From Daphnia carinata (taxonomy: Eukaryota > Arthropoda > Branchiopoda > Diplostraca > Daphniidae): a DNA stretch of 64,000 bases. Shown here in pieces: positions 24,604-38,000 of the stretch. The stretch is taken from contig NC_081331.1 in NCBI RefSeq assembly GCF_022539665.2, positions 1,398,501 through 1,462,500 on the forward strand. Direction: 5' to 3'. The position numbers were made by a program, and so were the translations under genes. Positions within the stretch are counted from its first letter, which is position 1, and each line of letters opens with the position of its first letter. The notes under the pieces were generated by a model. It searched no databases and was not told the DNA's origin. It saw only the letters and a list, made by a program, of their open reading frames with translations.

Positions 24604-26053
24604 CTACAATTGAGCAATTTCACAGAGCCGGACGGAAGGGTCGGGAGTCCACAAATCGTACCACGGCCCGCAACGCTGGTCATCGCTGGCATCGTCTGAT
24701 AGTTGATCCAAACTGCGCGAACTGCCCGATTTAGCCGATTGCAAACGCTTTTTCAAACGCAAGCTGTATTCCTCGAATTCGGCCTTCATTTGACGCTGTT
24801 CTTCCCCTGCCACGATTGTAGTCCTTCTGGCCATCTCCAGCGGCGATGATGTCCCGTCTAATTGGTCTAGATTGAACTGAACTCGTAGCGACGGCGAAGA
24901 GGCATGCAGCCAGCAATCCGGCTGAAATTTGCGAGGCAAGGTGTGCGGCATGATGCCCGATCGATCGTAGTCAGCTCGAGAATAAGGTGACGCTTCAGTA
25001 CCTTGGTCGGTACCTCTGTCTAAACGTCCAGGATAAAATGGATGCAATAGGGCTAACGTCGGCGGCCAAGACGGCAAATTCGGTGGCAAAAAGCGGTCGA
25101 TGGCCATATAGCCAGACTCGCTGGATCCAGGATCTAGTAGATCTGACTCGCTTCCATATTTGCGCCAGCCTAAATTAGAGCGACGGCTCTCCGATCGAGT
25201 CACTCGACGTCGGGCAGTAGTACAGTTCAATCGAGATGGTGGGCGGGGATCTGTTGCTGGGCAACTTTTGGGTAAAGGCATCGGAGGACGCCAACCGACG
25301 TAACAGGGCACGGACGACTTGTGCTGCCATGGTGTCACCTCAGCAGCAACTGACGGCTGTTGTTGATGAACGTCCTGGAAGAACAGCGCCGTATCCAGGA
25401 AGGAATCCTTTGAACGGGTGCGAAACAGCGCTGTTTTCAGTAGACCTGGCGCTGCGGATAATTTGTTTTTGATCTTGGCTGCAGTCGCCATGCTGCTAGT
25501 TGTTGCCGCCGTCGACACCGGATCACGTGATCCCACCGATCCGTTCGATGGTGTATTCTTCGTGAACAGTCCCGACAGACGTCGAACAGCTCCTGAACGA
25601 TCTGTCGTTTGTTGATGTTCATTCTGCTGTCCTGCACCTTGATTTTTCTCATTTTCAAATTTATTAATTGCAGTCTCCTCGCTTTTCTGGGCGTTGCAAT
25701 GTCGCCGCAATTGTTTTGATGCTTTAGAGCGCGTCAGCGTTGCCAAATAGCCCAACACGGGAGGGTAACTCGAAAGTTTGTTATTAGTCTGAACGATAGA
25801 CGGAGAACAAGCAGAAGAATTATTAGCGCTCGGTTGCTGTTTGCCCCCGTTCGTCGCGATGATGTTGTCCACGTTAGGGCGTGTCTTGGTCGGTCGATCG
25901 AGTGTCATCGAAAGGCCTTCGTTGTAGTAAAATGGAGTTTCTTCTCCTTTTTTTCGGCCATCATTCGATCGCTTGGTGCTGCTTTTGCGCGGCCTCCAGT
26001 CGGCTGCCTCCGATGCGCTACATATGCTGTTTTGGCTCACGTCCACAGCTGAG
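24604..26053 (-). CDS. IRSp53: I-BAR gene exon 14: very long C-terminal exon
   Basis: This exon has 482 codons and a TAG stop at 24604-24606. The frame stays open upstream, but its first Met-like codon is TTG inside the splice acceptor TTGTACAG|CTCAGC. The reading therefore enters by splicing: exon 13 ends in AA, and the first base C completes Asn728. The tail is basic, rich in Ser, Arg and Pro, and has no domain I recognise. Visible points are RRLSGLF and SESRRSN (possible phosphosites) and a charged helix, RQMKAEFEEYSLRLKKRLQS, near the C-terminus. A separate intronless gene starting at an internal ATG cannot be excluded. Confidence 0.8.
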
Positions 26054-29000
26054 CTGTACAAGAGCCAATGACGCGACAGGTTGGGTGGAAATCTGTTGAT
26101 TTTCCAAGAGTCATGTAAACAATATCTCTAGATATACACGAAAAACATTGTCATCTAAAAATGTAAGCTCTGCGTCGTCGTGGATGGCGTGCACCGAATA
26201 ATAAAAGGAGTAAACATATTGCTGTGAAAAAAGATAGTAAGAGCGGATAAACGAGTATTACGAAAGAAAAAGAAGATGCCAATAGTTGAGCTTTCATCGT
26301 GGATGAAAGTAAGAAGCAAAGGAGAAGAGCCCATAAGGAAGAAAGAAAACGAATAAAAACGTGTGTACACTACATATAGCTGAAAGGTAGCTGACGCACA
26401 TACGTACCGAAGAAGACAAGAAGAACAAATGAAAAACGTGATGAAGAGATACGCTACGACATACGTTTTCGAATAGAGTCACATGAAAGAATCTGTAGGA
26501 ATATAGCCCGTCTTCTTTTCCCTCCATTTTGTTTAGTTAATACACCCATTCGTTGTCTGTAAAGCTTTATGATCATTGTTGTTATTATCAGAGCGTGGTA
26601 GAAGCAGGAAAAAGAAGTAGAAAGGGCAGACATATATACCGAACAACCCACTCGTAATAGGCAACCGAAGATCGTGTATGTAATCACAGGTCAAAGGCGT
26701 CCAAGACACGATGGCGAAACGGGAAAAAAATGATGGGAGTGAGAAGGGGGGAAATGATAACGAGATCATCTCTCTACATGAGCCAGCACTAAAGCAAGAA
26801 TCATATACAAATGGAGATGTGACACAACAAGAAAACAGACATACGAAAAAAAAGGAGAAAACAACATAATGTCTAAATAGGTTTTTTTTTCCAGTTGCCC
26901 TCCGCATACCGGCCATTGGAGCACGTCGAATCGATCTTCCGCACAGTCGACTACTCCAAGCGGATGAAAAAAAGGGAAGGTTTTTTTGCAAAGACGTCAA
27001 CACAATTGAAATTTTCTTTTGTCTTTTTCTTTTTTTTTTTTTTTGAAAGGTTTTTTTAAAAAATGTCTTTTCCACTTCGAATCAAAAGCACCATCACCGA
27101 AGAAGCGTTGCCATTCTGGGTATACTGTCGTCACATGGAGAAAAGAAAAGAAAGCCAAAAACGACAACAACAGGTTGATTTCAGTCTTGTAAAAGCCAAG
27201 TCAAGCACCAGTCAAGCAGAAACCAACAGATTCTTTTTCAAAATTTCTTTGTGACTTAAGAGTTATGAGAAATCGGAAGAAAAAAAAGGACGGAAACGCG
27301 ACGTGAAGTAGAAGGGAGCCCGTCAAGTAAGAGAGAATATGTTGTGAAAGAAAAGTGGAGGGAGGATTCAGACGAGAACGAGCTTCCCCCCCCGGAAAAA
27401 AAAGATCCAAGAGGTTGCGATAAGAGAAGAACGAGTGAAACGGAGAGTAGGAGGAAATCAATAAAGCCGCGCAGCACCCCCGACCAACGTGACGTTTCCG
27501 AAAGACCCGCTTATTCAGCCCCATCCATCATCATTCGTCGTTTTTCCAATTGACTGCTGCTACTATAGCACTACTACTACTACTACTCCTGTCTTACTAT
27601 AATATGGACTGACCTGCTAGACTACCTCGTTCTCTTATTTCGGAGTGCACCAAGAGCTTTCTACTTCATCAAGCGTCTAACTCTATTGCTGTTCTTCTTT
27701 TTCGCTTAAAGGAAACCAGAGATTCAGCATTCTTCTTTGACCGATTCCGGAAGAACCGAGACTACATTGTAACGCCACGGCTAGTATAGATTACGAGCGT
27801 TCGCAGATCTGATTGACGCGTCAATTGCGTTTAGCGAATGAGCCTGATTGGGTTACCATTTTTGCTTTTCCTCTTTCGAATTAAAAACGCGATTATTGAA
27901 AATGGGAAGAAATGAAATCAGGGAATACTCTTTTTCGATCGAAAAAAATTAAATAAAATCCCGTTGTGGAACGAAGTGCCGTCTCTTCTCAACGGTCTAT
28001 CAACATTGACATGATTGTCGAGACTATGACAATCTATCAAGTATAGTTTGCGAGAAGGAAAAAAAAAGGAGATTTTTGAGAAGAAAAGAAAATGTTATTG
28101 GCAATAGAGTGTTGAGGGAGAAAATGGATGCACATTGGATGGAATTACGAGATGGAAAGCGGCCCGTACAGGCAAAGGCTACACTATCTATAAACTTCTA
28201 GAAAGAATGATGTAAAAAGAAAGGAAAGAGAATGAAGACGAATCGATAAATATGACTTAGTCTGTATACATACGGAGGCGTGGCCTATATTACCACCACT
28301 CTATACACCAAGAAGGGCACCATATGCTTTCACGGAGAAGAATTGGCGTCTAACGTACTGCACGTATCGGTGGTTCTATAGACAGCGCCGCTAGCCCGAT
28401 AAAAATCCGATAAATCTAATCAGAAAAAGAAAATGCGGCCAGCACGGGCAGATGGTAGGCATTGTGGTGATGGCGTACGACGATCGATCCCCATCCTTCT
28501 ATTTTCTGTGCAGAACCCCAGCACGCTTCACGTCAACTCGCATATTGACTATACCTACATATTGACAACACGCGTGCATGGAAATCAGAACGCGGTCTTT
28601 CACGCACCGGATAAAGTCCCATTATATCGCAAAGGTCTATTTTCTTTTCACATGTGTGTCCACACCCGAGTGGGCCCTGCCTACACCTTAACCGTCCTAA
28701 CGTAATTGGATCATCATTTCAAAAAAAAAAAAGAAAAACTTACCGTAAAACCAGGGCAAAAAAAAAACTAAAATAAAGATAGGACGTACAGTTTAATAAT
28801 TGGGGCGGGGGGGGGGGATGTAAAAGGGGAAACGGATCCAGTTCAGCGAACGAAAATACTACAAATAAACGAGAACCTAACAAAAGAAAGTGGAATAACG
28901 GCCGGTGAGCCCTAATAATCCTCGATATAATAACCACATATATCCTGGAGCAGTTTAGAGAACCGCCACATTAGAAGATGAGGTGATCTATAATTACATC

Positions 29001-32000
29001 TAATCATCAACTCCAAAAGTAGAAGATAGTGGCTTATGTTTTTCGAGTTTTCCCTTTTTCCAATACGCTGTGATTTACAACTTGCCTTATCTTCTATTAG
29101 TATTGACTGTAATGAACTTACTTGAGGCTCTCCTCGTCCGAGTAGTCGACTTCGGGTGCCGGAGGAGGCGATGGCTGTTCCAGCAGAGTCGACGGAGGTT
29201 GTTGATGGACGAGTGAAACTGATGGCTCATTGGCAAAGCCGCTATCGCTGCTGCTCCGCAGGCTAAGATCAGCTGTGTTGGTCATTCCTAACAGGAGCGA
29301 GTGCTGCTGGATTGAAGTGGATGCCGGAGTCGTTTGGATGCGTGGCGGAGGGGCGGGTGCTTTCTTGGTCGGAGAAAAGACGGCGGTGCTAGTAGTGGTG
29401 GTGATGAAAGGTGAATTGCTGCTGGACGCGGAGATGTTATTCATTGTGGAGGAGCTAAACATTTTAGGTGTTGAAGCGGAATGGGAAAGTGGTAACATCG
29501 TCATCATAGTAGACGGCGAGGCAGGGGTGGCGCTGGTGGAGGGCCGCCTGTCGTGCTCGGCGGAGGCAACTGGTGCGGCGGACGGTGTCGTTGCTGGACA
29601 ACTGGGTGCGGAGGGCGTTGCTGCTGGGCACAGAAGCCGCTCGGCGAACGCTGAACGCGACTTACGAAGCTGACCGGACGCAAGATCAATTGCAAAAAGA
29701 GATTAATTCAATTAAAATGTATACAGTAATAAAATCAACATGTCCACTGTTCATTTCCAATTCAAAATTAAGCAAACTATGCTAATTGTACTAGGGATGG
29801 TTATCGGGTGGAGAGAGATGGTTCAAGCGCTACTGTACCTTACTGAAACCAGGCACCTTATTGAACAACGCACGATCGCCTCCTAGTAAAAGACTATTGG
29901 GCCTGATGGTGGTCGCATTGTTATTCTGCTGCTGTTGTTTGTTGATGGCTTGCGCGTTACGGGCGCAAGAGCTTTGCAGTCCGCCGATGGACGATGTTAT
30001 TGGCGTGATAAGGTGCGGCATACCACCACCGCTGGAATTGGAGGCGGAAGAATTGCCGGACGTGGTCGATTCAGCGTCTACATTATTAGCCGCTAGCACG
30101 ACGGGGCTGGGGCTGGCAAGACTCGTGTCAAACTGCGAGCGCAAGCCAAGGCTAAAATGCGCCAGGAAATGAGAAGAAATCATAAAGGCTACTAGATTGG
30201 AATCATAATTCTGCGAAAACAATTTGAGGTCATCTTAATGTCATATCTACAGTGAGTTACTAAATAAGCTGACTGATGGTAAAAGGAAAAAGGAACTCTA
30301 CGGCCTTATAAAAGCTAATTTCAGAAGACGATGATATCGAATGATCGTACCCGGAATCGACGTCAGCGTCTTTCACCTGTTCCGTGTAGGCCAGCGGGAA
30401 CCATCCGCGTTTCCCCGTTCGGACATTCTCGCCGTAGTACCAACCTTTATTGCGATCCCCTGTGTGTTCACAAAAATAAAACGAAGAAATTGAGATAGCT
30501 AACAGCGCCTTCTGCACCTAGACTACGTCACTATGTAGCGCGTAACACGCGAAGACTGAAAATGAATCGCAATCGTAATAAAAATGCTAATAGCAAGTCA
30601 GATGTTGTTCGAGCCAACCAGATAACGGATGTGCCTCATTCCGAGTTTTGTGTGGAAACAGAATCACGTCCTAGAGTCTGGTTATTTATGTAATAAAAAA
30701 AAAAGGTAAATTCTGATAGTACCGTTTGCGTTTGAGTGAAAGGAGACGGGCTCGTCGCCGAGCAACAGAATCAAATCGCCTTCAAGGAAATTGATTTGAT
30801 GCTCGCCGCTGGAAAGATAGGCGTACAAGGCCCGGACGGTTCCTTTGGTGCTGCCAGGCAGCGCCAGAGATTTGGGTCGCGATGTCGTTCCAAAGCCGCT
30901 CCTTACTGCAACGCAAATTTCGTTTCGTCAAACACATAAAACAAATCATTAAAAGAAAAAAGACTACGGAAAAATTGATGGTTTGCTTTTTCCTGAACGC
31001 GGGAAAGCAAAAAATGTTACCTGAACGGGAAGGTGAAGCGAAAGCCAAATTGAATTCAGATTTCGATTTGCAAAGATTAGTAGATCCTCCCGCGAGACGG
31101 CCGTGGCTATCTGCGGCTGCAGAAGCCAGGCCTTGGTTGGCGCTTATTTTTGGATTGACGGCCTCAGCAAACGTCGATTGAGCTTCCTCGTACAGGTAGG
31201 AAGTATCTATCGAGTGAGACTTACGCATCTGCGAAGCCGAACAAAAATCCACTTCGTCCTCTAGCGTTAAAACGGGCGTCCGCGGCAGGGCGTAAAGGTT
31301 TTCGTTGTTCGTCTGAGATTGTTTTTGATTTCGTTTTTGTGAAGTTGTCCTAATTAGATTTAATTTCAGTTTGAAAACAAAGTGAGTGATTACCCCGCTT
31401 TGTTGACCCAAAAGGAACTCTACGCAAGGTGGCAGTTCTTCTCGTGCTTTGGACGTTTCCTGCCAGCCGTCCAGGTGTTTTTCCAATAACGCGGCTCCTT
31501 TGCCGTAGTGAGCTAAAAAGTGTTTCGACAACGATGTCTGGCGTTCCAACACGAAACCGTAGCGTTTCCTTTCTTGGGCGATGGCCTGTCCAAACGGATA
31601 CATGTAATTTATGCTTTTAATATTCAGTTATTTAGTTTATCTCTACCTCTTTTAGACTTTGCTCGCAAAATGCGTCCAGCTTAGCTTTCTCTTCGTCCAT
31701 TGACTGTAAATGCTGAGATAAATGTGATTGTAAAAAATAGCGAATTCTTTGAATCGCAAGTTTAATTGAATCATTTGTCGACCGTGAAAGCGACTTAGAG
31801 CGTCAGCGAAACACGTTCCACAATTTAAAATGTTTGCTTTAAATTTCGTGTCGTTCATCTGCAGTGTTCAATTCACCGTTCACATAATAGATGGCTGTAG
31901 CTATCTGCACGAGCCGCTCTCGTGTAATCGTGCGAACGCGGGACGGGAAGAGGATTTGGGACTACTTACCGTTAAGACTAATTGATTTTTCCCCATCGAA

Positions 32001-35000
32001 CTAGCTGATTGCTATGCAGCTATTTACCTTGATCTCTTTGTCGTACGAAGCTGACGAACGATTCGATTTCGACGAGCTCTTTTTGCTGTGTTTCTTCACC
32101 AGGGACATGGCCTTGCTGTAGACGTCATATTGGCTGCGATACTGTTGATTGAACTTCTTGTGATCCGCCTTTCAATCGTTTGAAGAAAACAAAAGGAAAA
32201 ATCAATTATTAAAAAGACAACAGCCAATTCGAGCGGACTCTATTAGCTCAATAAAATCTACGTGGGCTTCTCTAATAACGTTAATAACTGTTGAGCCATG
32301 CTCTGCTTTGTCCTTCATAACAGTAAGCAAACCGTATTAACTGAACATGAAGCTTTTGTTCTTCAAGTTAACTGCAAAAATTTGCAATAACTGTGGGCTT
32401 CGGTAAACGTAGGACATTTGCAGAGGGTGAAAAAAGAAAACCGTAATAGAAACATTTCCGTTTAGCTTTTGTTCGCTGCTGTTTGAAGAGTCCTTACAGT
32501 TGCTACTCATTTTTGTATGACAAATGAACTTCAAAAGAGACAATGCGTAACGGAGACTTACCTGTACAACTTTGGTGTCCTTTTCAATATTGGATTCTAA
32601 GGGCACAATCAGGTCAACGTAAAAGGCCTTTAGCTGTAAAAAAGAAAAACGAAAACAAAATAAGAAAACAAATGACAGGTGCATCCCTTTTTTTCTGCTT
32701 GGACAGGAGGAAATTCAAATTCTATTTCGCTAACGTTATTCGATGTTCCAGACGAACGACCTCGTTCATCGGCAAAGCAAAGGCCACAACAAGGAAATGA
32801 TATTATACCCTCATAATCCCATTATAGCGCTTACTTAACACACATACATATCCCCCTTCTCTATCAGACGAAGACCTAAGGTGCTGTCTAATCAATACTG
32901 ATTTGGCCAGTTAGTTTTTGTTCCAACGTCTGTGCACCCTAACCTAACTCCTCCGGCCAATTTGTAATGTTTTTGGATACTGATGAACCAAATAAATGTC
33001 GAATATATGCAATGCATCATTCAATTATACTAGTTTTCCATTTAAAAAAAGAAAGCCAATTGAAATCAATAAACGTCTGTTCGTTTAACGACGTTGTTTG
33101 TACTCACCGTATTGAGCTGTTGGCTTTGAATTTCCCGCTGGACGTCGATCATCTGCTGCATGGCAATACCTGTTATGTCCATGAAAAAAGAAAAAAGAAA
33201 ATAAGAAATCAACAGATGGCTCTATAATTTTTCGTTTCATGCAAAAATACTTGATTTATTCTGATAATTAAACAGATATGCTAAAACAAACGACCAATGT
33301 AGCCGAAAGGCAATTTCAACATCAAGGCAAACATGATTACATCCGCTTTTGATTTACTGGTTCTCAATTTACTCGTTTTTTTTTTTACTGATTACCATCA
33401 GGTCCGCCTTTCTTTCTTTCTACATGAACGACTCGTAAACCATTGGCTGCCGAGTTTCACGACCAAACTATAGTTCTTGGATGTTGTGCTCTACTACACC
33501 CTCTCCCTCTTAGACAGAGATAGATACGCAGACACATCCTTTGTGTAAATATAAACTAGGGTGGTATGTGGGGAACGCACACGGACCCTCTTCAAGAAAC
33601 GAAAAAGAAAAAAAAAAATGAAAGAAAAATAAACCCGACGTTAGATTAATGGACCAACTGAAGAGAGGAACACATCAGTGAGGAATGGTGCGGCGGGATG
33701 GCTGGGGAGGTTTCAAAAAAAAAAGTGAAAGAGCTAAAGAGCTAGGGGAAAAAGATTGACTTTGACATTCCCATCGAGCACCACTACACAGATTGTAGTA
33801 GCGCGCCCTAATATAGTTTATGGACAATCCTAACTTGTGCAAGAACAAACTTAGATACATTGTGTGCTTTTTTTTCCCCCGTGGCGTACGCGTTAGCTAT
33901 TTGAAGACGCACGCTATACTTTTCGGACAGTTACTTTTCATTCAAAATAGAAAAAAAAAAACCGTTCCCACTTTTTTTTTTCTTTCCTGTCGTTCAACGA
34001 CACGAACAACAGCTGAGTCCCGCGTCCGCCTGCGTCACCAACATTGAAAAAAAAAAAGATGGTGAGGGGGACGTTAGAGATTGGATAGAAAAAAGACGTT
34101 GATGTAAATAAGCTAAGGAAAACTAAGAGGTTAGGTTTCTGTGTGACACGAAGTGAAGTTGAACGTTTCGAGATCTTTTTTTTTTCTACCCTGATGTATA
34201 CCTTCACTGCCGGAGAAATTTCATTTTCATAGGGGTGTTTGTGCTGAGTGAGGTCGCAGTTATTTCGTTGCTTCGTACTGGGCCAGTGTATGGCATCCCC
34301 TTCGTTTCACAACGGAGGATGGATGACGACAATTTTGTCACGAAATGAAGCAGGGGAGGGAGGACAATATATTTATACACATCTAGAAGATGACGGCGTG
34401 GCTGTGTGCAGGAAAACAAAAAAAAAAGAAGCGAATGGAGAAAACAACAACAGCTGATGCAGCGTAAATAAGAAAATGCGTAACGTGATTAAGAGCTCAA
34501 TGAACTTGTCCAATAATTCAACATATTTCAAAAATCATTCACGTCACATTCTCCGTTCAATCTTCTTCCCTTAGAGTTCCTGTTAACTATACATACTTTC
34601 TGATCTAAAATTCAGATGGGCAGCACATGAAAGAGGCTGGAACCTTTCCGATTACCTATAGATGGGGAGGAGTTTTTTTACTTTAAAAAAAAGAAGATGA
34701 TAACCGAAATTATATCGACATCGGTAGGAGGGAAAGTTTTGATCAGCGCGGGTTTCACGAGATACACGTTTCAATCATCCGCCCAGACGATGCATAGAGT
34801 CAACTCCCCTAACTATTCCTCGCTGTGGTTCTGTAGCTACATCTCTTTTTTGTGTGGCTTCCCTCTGTTGGTAATGACTCTGACATGTTGAACGATAATG
34901 CTCCGAAAAGAGTCAACGGATATAATCTCTCTATTCTGTCCTAGTTCCTATGATACCTCGTCTCACCATGCAGAGGTAAAAAAGCCATTTTTATTTTCAT

Positions 35001-38000
35001 TTTTTTCAATTCGTATCCCGCGGGTTTTCCTTTCTGACTTTGAGCCGTTCAGAAAAAAAAAGTTATGAGGCCGGTATTCACAGCGGGAGAGGCGCAAGCG
35101 CGTTCACCAGACTGCAATTGCTTGGCTTCTTTGCATTTTTCACGCTCGACACTTTTTTTTTTCTCATTTCGTTCTGAAATGTTTTTGGTAAATAGAGTTT
35201 TTCATGGAACCTGTTCTACCCCTCCAGCTGCCATGGCTGAAAGAAAATTTCACATTCCATTTTCACACACAAAAAAATACGTTGAATATGCTGACGTGTT
35301 GTGTTCAAGTCTTATGTGACGCCACATGACTGCTGGACACGACCTTGCCGATATTGCGCATTCCGCACAGGTTTATAGGAGCGTAAAATGAATAATATTG
35401 AGATCACTTGCTGCTACTTGCTGTGAAAATGTATTATCCAGTCCGTCAATTTCTCGGCTTATTCATGAGATCATTTATTCCCGTGAGTATGCCCTAGTAT
35501 GTAATAGCTTGCCCATACATTTGCCTATGTAATATAGTCTAAGCCTACGTTCGCTGTCCATTGACTCACCATCGCACTAGTACTCTCTCACACGGGCGTT
35601 GATAATATTAAAACAAAACAAAAAAATCGATAAATATTTTTCTCAACTGCTTTATTATCGTTATTACATGCTCCGAGTGCCATGCATACGATTTATAGAC
35701 TATAACGCTATGGGAGGAGATTCCGGGCTGCCTGTTCATCTTCAAAGTGAAGTTGCATTCGATAGAAGAATAAATGTGTACTCCCCTCCAAAAGGAAATG
35801 TTTAGAAATAAAAGCATTAAAAAAAAAGAAAGCAGTAATAGTGTTTAATGCGTACGTTTTTTAATAGCAGCGCTATGTTTTCCCTTTATATATATATATA
35901 TATATTGGCCACTCCATATACTTATTCTGCACATCTACCGCTATGTTATGTAGATGAATAGCCATTTTTATGCTGGTACACATTGCGTTTGCTGACTCAC
36001 TATCCCCCCGAAAAGTGTTTGTACCTCTCAATCGAAATGGCCCCACTTTTTATAACAAATAGTAATGCTATCCGCGGAAACTAAAAGCGCAGTGAGCAGG
36101 GGGGGGGGGGGGGATGTTCGTCCATGGCATAAAGGAAAAATATAAAAACGATATGGAAAAGAGGGACAGCTCTATATCGAAGCTGTTGGGTTATATACCT
36201 CGAGTCCATTTCTTTCCTTCTCCCCTTTGTATAACTTGTTCTTAACTGTCTGAAGATAAAACGTTGCAAGAGCTTCGCATGAAGGAGAAAAACGAGAAGA
36301 CGGAAAGAGGGGTTAAAAATAAATATTGATTATCTTTAGCCGCAGTGTCTAAGTCTCTTTCCACCCTATTTCTATTCTCTTGTTATTCTTTCGGCTTCTG
36401 TGCTCTCGCTCTCCCTTACCGTTGTAAGTATATAATAGTCATTCTTCCGCAGTACCGACGGCCCAGCCCATCTAAAATAATACGAGAAAAGTTTGCGTCA
36501 ACGGAATTATTCTTTTATTATGACTTCTGCCTGCATTTCCTACGCTACCCTCCATTTCCTTTTTTCGCTTCGATGAGGTACCGTCTATCAGTTTTGCCGC
36601 TCCGTGCGTTAGTTATCCGTGTATGACATCAATCAAAACACGTTGCCTCTAAGAATAAATGGGTTCTTCTTTTTCGTACGTCTCGTTATTATTCAGCTTT
36701 TTCATCAGTAAAAAAGAAAAAGCAAATTTCACGATGAAAGGAAACGACGCACTCGTGAACGAGATGATCAATTAGTTATAAAATAAAGGATGAAGAAAAA
36801 GAAAAAGGTTCGTCATCAATTGGCTTGGCCTGATGATATTAACTATAAAACACAGACTTTGTCACTGAACATTTCTCTTTCCGGTATAGGTCTTTCTTTT
36901 TTTCCTCCCAATTTCTCGTTGCCGTTGCAACGGATATGTCGTGAGCGGCACGCGCTCCCCTGCAGCTAAAGAGTCATCCATCAGATCATGCGCTGATGCC
37001 TCGCTCTATTATTATTATTGCTTCAACTGGCATAGACATCACGGAGATCGCAACGCTTCACTATATATACCACACATACATCTACTTCCCTTTTTTTTTT
37101 TTTTGGCTTTGGTGTCGTATGAAAGCTTAACATTTTTCGCTTTTAAGGGCTTGACAAAAGGGCGCTTGAGCCTACAATCATACGCTCACTCCTGCCATGA
37201 TTTTTTTTTCTCATCTCCTGGAATCTAATATATCACTTGTTCTAGAAAAAAAAAAGTAGAACCCTCTGAGGATAGCGTAATATTTTGGTATTTATTTTAT
37301 TGCGCTAGACGGGGATGTGTTGCGAGTGACACAACGAATGGGGGGGGGGGGGGGGTGATGCCAACGGGCGCGTTATTACAAATGTCTCGACAACAGTGGG
37401 AAAACCAAAATCGTTAGCCAGCGGGAATGTGTACGTTGTACGTAAGGCAATACTATCTTAACATATCGAGTCATCTATAATGTATGATTAGATGATGGGG
37501 ATAGCCTGTCGCTGTTATTAGGACATTGAGGCTGCATGTCCCCCTCCTGTATAACAATCATTTTGAGCCTGAAAGTAAAGGGGAGAGTATATTATGTTTG
37601 AGAAAATACCTATTAGTTGGGGTATAATCGAAGGGCGTGCCCTTTTTCTGAATAACACTTTGCTGCCCTGAAGTACCTAGTCTTGCATTTTTTTTTCCCC
37701 TCCCTATTTCTATCCCGAAACGTAACGTTTCATTTACTAAAAAAAAAGATAATCAGAATAGCGGGGCTTCTGCGCTTTGGGATGATACGTTTTTTTTTAT
37801 GTCTCTATAAAAACGGCTGTGCCTTTTAATAATCAACTTGCTTCATTTGACTATTCCTATTCCCAGTATTAAATGTAGCAAGTCTCTTGTGCCTATGTTT
37901 GCTTTCCTTCTTTCCTCCTCTCAAGCTGAGTGTGTACACATACTCCAGGATAAGGCATTCCACTGGGGGGAGTGAGCAAAGGGAAAGAAAAAAAAAGCGG

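Noticed and set aside
25418-26099. Plus-strand frames opposite the long I-BAR exon
   Set aside because: Shadows of the minus-strand coding frame, with no splice or start context of their own.
29230-29673. 147-codon plus-strand frame opposite I-BAR exon 13
   Set aside because: Antisense shadow of a serine/proline-rich exon.
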